NCBI GenBank assembly: GCA_004151065.3
Contig: NWUY0304093856.1
Coordinates: forward strand, 1-10,907
DNA length: 10,907 nt
Origin: Larix sibirica
Taxonomy: Eukaryota > Streptophyta > Pinopsida > Pinales > Pinaceae
Reading direction: 5' to 3'
Under the pieces are notes generated by a model. It saw nothing but the letters and a program-made list of their open reading frames with translations. It searched no databases and had not been told where the DNA came from. The position numbers were made by a program, and so were the translations under genes. The stretch's first letter is position 1. Each line of letters opens with the position of its first letter. Shown piece after piece: positions 7,838 to 10,907 of this stretch.

Positions 7838-8930
7838 CTAATCATCATCAGAAACAATTACTATGGACGAGCATGAACTTGGGGTTTCTTTCTTTGCTTC
7901 CTGAAGACCAACATTCTGACAGCGTTGGTTCTCCATCTGGGCAGTTGAGGGACCTAAAAAAGGCGGCTTACTGAACTGTTTCCTCGTAAGTTTTGTGGCA
8001 AGAGCATCCAACTTCTCGTTGATGTGCTTGTTTGCAATGATCTGATTGCGAGCGAGCCTGCACATGCCTTCCTCCAATTGCGTGAGCCTGCGCTTGCCCT
8101 CCTCCAATCGCATGAGCCTGCGCTTTCCCTCCTACAAGTGCGCTAGCCTGCGCATGCCCTCCTACAAGCTAGAAAGCCTGTGCTTACCCTCCTCTAAACA
8201 TGTGAGCTCGATAGCCACACAGGGACCATGCATCTCATCTTGCATGTGACCTTCCATGCCATCCTCCATATCTATACTGATTAAAGATTTCATGCTCCAG
8301 AACATGCTTAGAGTCCTAGTATGCCTTGTTTCCCTGGTTATCGTAGAACTAGACTCCTCAATTAGACCTTCAAATTCATCGATCGACTACTGAGCCTTTG
8401 GGTGCGGCTTCTACTGTGCAACCTCATCTCCAAGTGCTCTATGCGTTCCCTTGCTCGTCGATTGAGTTTGGTTTCAAAGAAGCCCTTCGCGTTTTCCATG
8501 TCCTTGAGGGCCCTCCACATATGGGAATGCTTTGGGCCATTGATAGTATTGCGCTGAGTGACCTTAGTGTGCACCATATTAATCCCGAGAAACTAAGAAT
8601 CCAAGACAAAGGCCACCCACCGCAGCAGAGGATGAGAAAAATCAGCTCCATAAAGATCTCAAGCTAGAAGTATCAAGGTTTCTTGGAATTATCGACGAGA
8701 GATCAAGGAGGACACCCCCTGCGACGCCTCCCAAATAGAAACCTTGGCCTCGCGCAAACTTCCTTCCCATCATGAACTGAATTGGCATGAAAATCCATGA
8801 ATGCTTGCACAAGGAATGACTTAGGTAACAATACAACAAACCAGTGGTTGGCGAGGAGAGAGTACCAAGCCCGTAAATGGGTTATCATGTCATGATCCGT
8901 GTCGTGGAGACATGGAGAATGAGACTAGCC
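7838..8930 (-). pseudogene. CpG-rich gene relic of unknown family: coiled-coil/basic protein with decapeptide repeats and a C-terminal SUMO-interacting-like motif
   Basis: On the minus strand, coding-like sequence can be followed from about 8930 to a TAG at 7840-7838, but only by changing frame at least twice and passing several stops. In order, it shows a Trp/Leu/Phe-rich segment (8888-8730, with NHWFVV and FLVQAF), a Gly/Leu segment (about 8725-8650), and then an Arg/Lys/Glu-rich, probably coiled-coil segment (8577-8400, with WRALKDMENAKGFFE). An acidic/Ser segment follows (about 8390-8210), then five decapeptide repeats (8203-8054). The tail ends in a Ser run and IVIVSDDD (about 7864-7841). 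The last 91 codons (8113-7838) are open. Two TAG stops inside the repeats (8134-8132, 8164-8162) replace an expected GAG. GC and CpG content are clearly above both flanks. I do not recognise the family. A young pseudogene or a mobile-element gene are both possible, and introns rather than decay could explain some frame breaks. Confidence 0.5.
8054..8203 (-). repeat. Five tandem 30 bp units encoding a Leu-Glu-Glu-Gly decapeptide array
   Basis: The units are 8054-8083, 8084-8113, 8114-8143, 8144-8173 and 8174-8203, in exact 30-base register. On the plus strand each reads (G/T/A)AGCCTG(C/T)GC(T/A)T(G/T/A)CC followed by a TCCTCCAA-like end. On the minus strand in the relic's frame each encodes Leu-Glu-Glu-Gly-(Lys/Met)-(Arg/His/Cys)-Arg-Leu-x-x. 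In the third and fourth units the first Glu codon is TAG. The Leu spacing and charge pattern suggest a helical or coiled-coil extension of the preceding coiled-coil-like segment. Confidence 0.85.
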
Positions 8931-9726
8931 ACCTGCTCGCATGCCCCTTTCCACCTTCTTCTAAGTCGCCCTCACATGGATCCCATGTGCGTCGGTATTA
9001 TTATTTTGTTGATTTTATATTGCTTTATGTATTATATAAATTTGTATGTAGTTATTTTTCCAAAGTAGTAAACAATGATCCAAATATCAAATCATTATTA
9101 AAATAGTATTAATAATCAAATATTAGTCACTATGTTTTGTTTCATCATTTGCTTAAATGTATTGCATGTTTAAAATGCCACATTTAACATCGAATATTTT
9201 TCCATTATAATATTATGATGATGATAACGATGATCATCATATAGTAGAACTGAAAATCCATATATTATAACATAAAATTTAATATTAATTAAAGAGATTG
9301 TATTCATCCATATTCCTTAGAGTTATCTCATTTATTGCTTGAGTTGTATTTGGTTCAATGTTAATAAAATATTTTGTTAACTCTTCTTTGTACATGAGCA
9401 CCATATAGAAAAAAATCATTGTTCAATGGAAATTGATTATATCACAAGAGCATATATTAAATAAAAGTTCCAAATTGCATGCACTTCTCGTATCTTTTGA
9501 TATCAACCCATCTACTCATTGTCTTGTTTGATGTTTGGAATGGGTTCCTTTTAACAATTGATTTTAATGTTGAAAATTAGTTAAATTTGACGTTTTTCCC
9601 CCTAGATAGTCATAGTTCGATGTCTCTTAGAGTAACATCACTTAATCAACATTACACGCGCCGATTAGTTACATTGCAATTTGTCAAAATTGATTACAAT
9701 GGCCTAATGTCGTTTAATCAATATTG
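8931..9726. other. Return to AT-rich non-coding DNA
   Basis: GC-rich sequence ends near 8993 and is followed by strongly AT-rich DNA with stops in every frame. A 9 bp inverted repeat, TATGATGAT (9214-9222) with ATCATCATA (9233-9241), sits in a simple ATG/ATC-rich patch. Short plus-strand frames near 8877-9106 read across the composition boundary and are not believed. Confidence 0.4.
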
Positions 9727-10562
9727 TTAATGATTGTTTTTTGTCCGAAGGTAAATACTAATGAGTTTTTTGTACTTTTGATGTTTGAAATATATATATT
9801 TTATGCGTTTTGAGAAGTAGTTTTGTGCCTTATCAAAAAGAGGTACACCATTAATATCATAGATCCCATCCATGAATGTCCTCAGATTCCACAAAAATAA
9901 GGTGCTATGGATCACCTATTTATGCTTCTTTCTCAATAATATCAATATCATTTCTTCCATAGGATTAGATTCAACTCTACCCTCACCATTGCCAATACAA
10001 ATTGTCGCTTTAGGAATTTCAAGCCTAGGTGTTTTTGTCTTTGTTAGTACAAACAAATAAATAATACAATTAGGATCAAAATATCAAAACATTTGGAGCT
10101 AAAAAATAAGGCTTCATATCTTATTGAGGGGCAATATTTGGTTCCCTCTTCTACATGCCCAAATTCTAAGCAATGTTTTTTAGTTGTTGAACTATTAATT
10201 CTTCTTCTTCATAAGCACTTCCATTTCATGCAAGGGTAATAACATTTTTAATCACCAACTTTAGGAAGTTTGGGATCATCCCGAGATGGTATTTTACAAT
10301 ATCTTGTATGCAAAAAACAATCACGTTCATCAAGATCAATATCTGCAATGAACATTATAGGAAAAGTAGCAAAATTTCCACTCCTAGTATGTCACTTAAT
10401 CCCAACTTTTTAGACAAAAATAGGGCCAACATCACTATGTATGGCATCTCTAAATTACGGGAAGAATGATTTCAATTCCATGGACAATTCATGATGCCCC
10501 TTGGCTAACATAATTTTGTTGTATGTAAAGTGCAAGTTAACTCTATAAAGGTTGGTGATGGA
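9727..10562 (-). pseudogene. Decayed coding relic of unknown family, probably from a mobile element
   Basis: On the minus strand one frame reads coherently from about 10562 to 10044 with only five internal stops. Recognisable coding-like pieces include HFTYNKIMLAKGHHELSMEL, FATFPIMFIADIDLDERDCF, a run with RDDPKLPKVGD, and a Cys/Trp-containing segment followed by KKHCLEFGHVEEGTKYC. A shift of one base near 10050-10100 leads into a second frame running to 9727. That part carries PRLEIPKATICIGNGEGRVE, one further stop (TAG, 9919-9917), and then TFMDGIYDINGVPLFDKA. The Cys-rich piece weakly recalls the zinc-binding transposase-associated domain of CACTA elements, but the match is too poor to assign. 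The first-frame stops can each come from CAA or CGA by one C-to-T change. I cannot name the protein. Coherence over about 270 codons is the argument that it was once coding. Confidence 0.45.
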
Positions 10563-10574
10563 TCAAAATATATA

Positions 10575-10907
10575 TGTTGAGGAGTATTAGAGCTTAGTGA
10601 TCACATTGGGACACATTAGAGGAATTGTGGCACATAGTTAGAGGAGGAGCACCTTGAATGAGGACACTTGAAAACATACCATAGCGGAAGAGGGAGCATT
10701 GGACTATCACCTTGTTGGGGAGGCAACATCTTGGAGGGGTGTTGAACCCAAGGATGATCATGCTTAGAGGATGTTTCACACATCCTTGTATTGTAGAGTG
10801 CTCCATGTGGGGTTGATTTATTCGTTGATTGTATGGACTTATGTCCTTTTTTATGTTAGCCTCCCTCACCTATTATATATATAAAGTGAGGAGAGAGATT
10901 TTGTGTA
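10575..10907 (+). mobile_element. Probable LTR retrotransposon left end (LTR), truncated by the window edge
   Basis: The sequence begins TGTTGAGGAG, the TG start usual for plant LTRs, and then runs through non-coding DNA unlike the AT-rich surroundings: GA-rich, with a GATCACATTGGGACACATTA block. A strong TATA box, TATATATATAAA at 10875-10886, lies about 300 bases in and is followed by GTGAGGAGAGAGATTTTG, as expected for an R region. No CA end, primer-binding site or second LTR is inside the window, and no target-site duplication can be checked. A minus-strand open frame at 10869-10594 is judged a shadow. An alternative is a promoter unrelated to an LTR. Confidence 0.45.
10875..10886 (+). promoter_or_regulatory. 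TATA box of the probable LTR promoter
   Basis: TATATATATAAA directly follows a C-rich stretch (CCTCCCTCACC) and precedes a GA-rich stretch, a typical RNA polymerase II core promoter layout in plant LTRs. Transcription would run rightward and out of the window. Confidence 0.4.

Noticed and set aside
8054-8203. CRISPR-like array
   Set aside because: The units are contiguous 30 bp repeats without spacers, in plant-like DNA, and they are coding-register repeats.
8046-8249. A plus-strand frame with repeated Ser-Leu-(Arg/Cys)-(Met/Leu/Phe)-Pro-Ser units
   Set aside because: It is the antisense reading of the 30 bp repeats. Any open frame across a 30-base period gives a periodic peptide, and the minus strand has the better continuation and a sensible C-terminus, though its stops in two units leave some doubt.
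9672-9701. Imperfect palindrome CATTG...CAATG
   Set aside because: Only the outer five bases and scattered inner bases pair, which is within chance for AT-rich DNA.
9872-10060. A 62-codon plus-strand hydrophobic frame, possibly a small membrane protein
   Set aside because: It is antisense to the coherent minus-strand relic, and its hydrophobicity follows from AT-rich sequence.
10594-10869. A 91-codon minus-strand open frame as a gene
   Set aside because: It lies inside the LTR-like sequence, is antisense to its promoter, and has no recognisable composition or motif.

Overview
The window looks like nuclear DNA of a land plant with a large, repeat-rich genome. It is AT-rich and CpG-poor outside one island. 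Reading frames are short and broken, a Copia-type integrase relic and a probable tRNA-derived SINE are visible, and there are several generations of local tandem duplication. A gymnosperm is a reasonable guess from the style of decay and the sparse coding content, but nothing proves it. There is no sign of bacterial or organelle organisation: no operons, ribosome-binding sites, rRNA or tRNA genes.

Layout. Bases 1-394 are an open frame of about 130 codons that enters from the left edge and ends in a stop. It is best read as the 3'-terminal coding exon of a plant gene for a disordered, Arg/Gly/Pro-rich tail. Bases 395-1666 are probable 3' UTR and downstream non-coding DNA. Bases 1510-3635 hold successive local tandem duplications: degenerate 50-60 bp units, a 301 bp period, a 244 bp period, and a 272 bp period with a further 41 bp doubling inside it. 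Bases 4110-4680, minus strand, are a decayed Copia pre-integrase/integrase fragment that has lost the positions expected to be catalytic. Bases 4681-6800 are mostly featureless AT-rich DNA, apart from a possible Copia-type LTR end with a primer-binding-site-like sequence near 6108. Bases 6807-7024 are a probable SINE with degenerate A and B boxes and flanking 10 bp direct repeats.

The two most interesting parts are on the minus strand. Bases 7838-8930 are a GC- and CpG-rich gene relic of a protein I do not recognise. It has a basic/coiled-coil segment, five 30 bp repeats encoding a Leu-Glu-Glu-Gly decapeptide array, and a C-terminus ending in a textbook-looking SUMO-interacting motif. Bases 9727-10562 are a second unrecognised relic, readable over about 270 codons in two frames. 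Its five internal stops in the main frame are all explicable by single C-to-T changes. Only about a dozen bases beyond it, a sequence resembling the start of an LTR begins at 10575 and runs off the right edge.

No gene here is clearly intact and complete. The only likely functional coding sequence is the partial exon at the left edge. The rest records insertion, duplication and decay, so no pathway can be reconstructed from the window.
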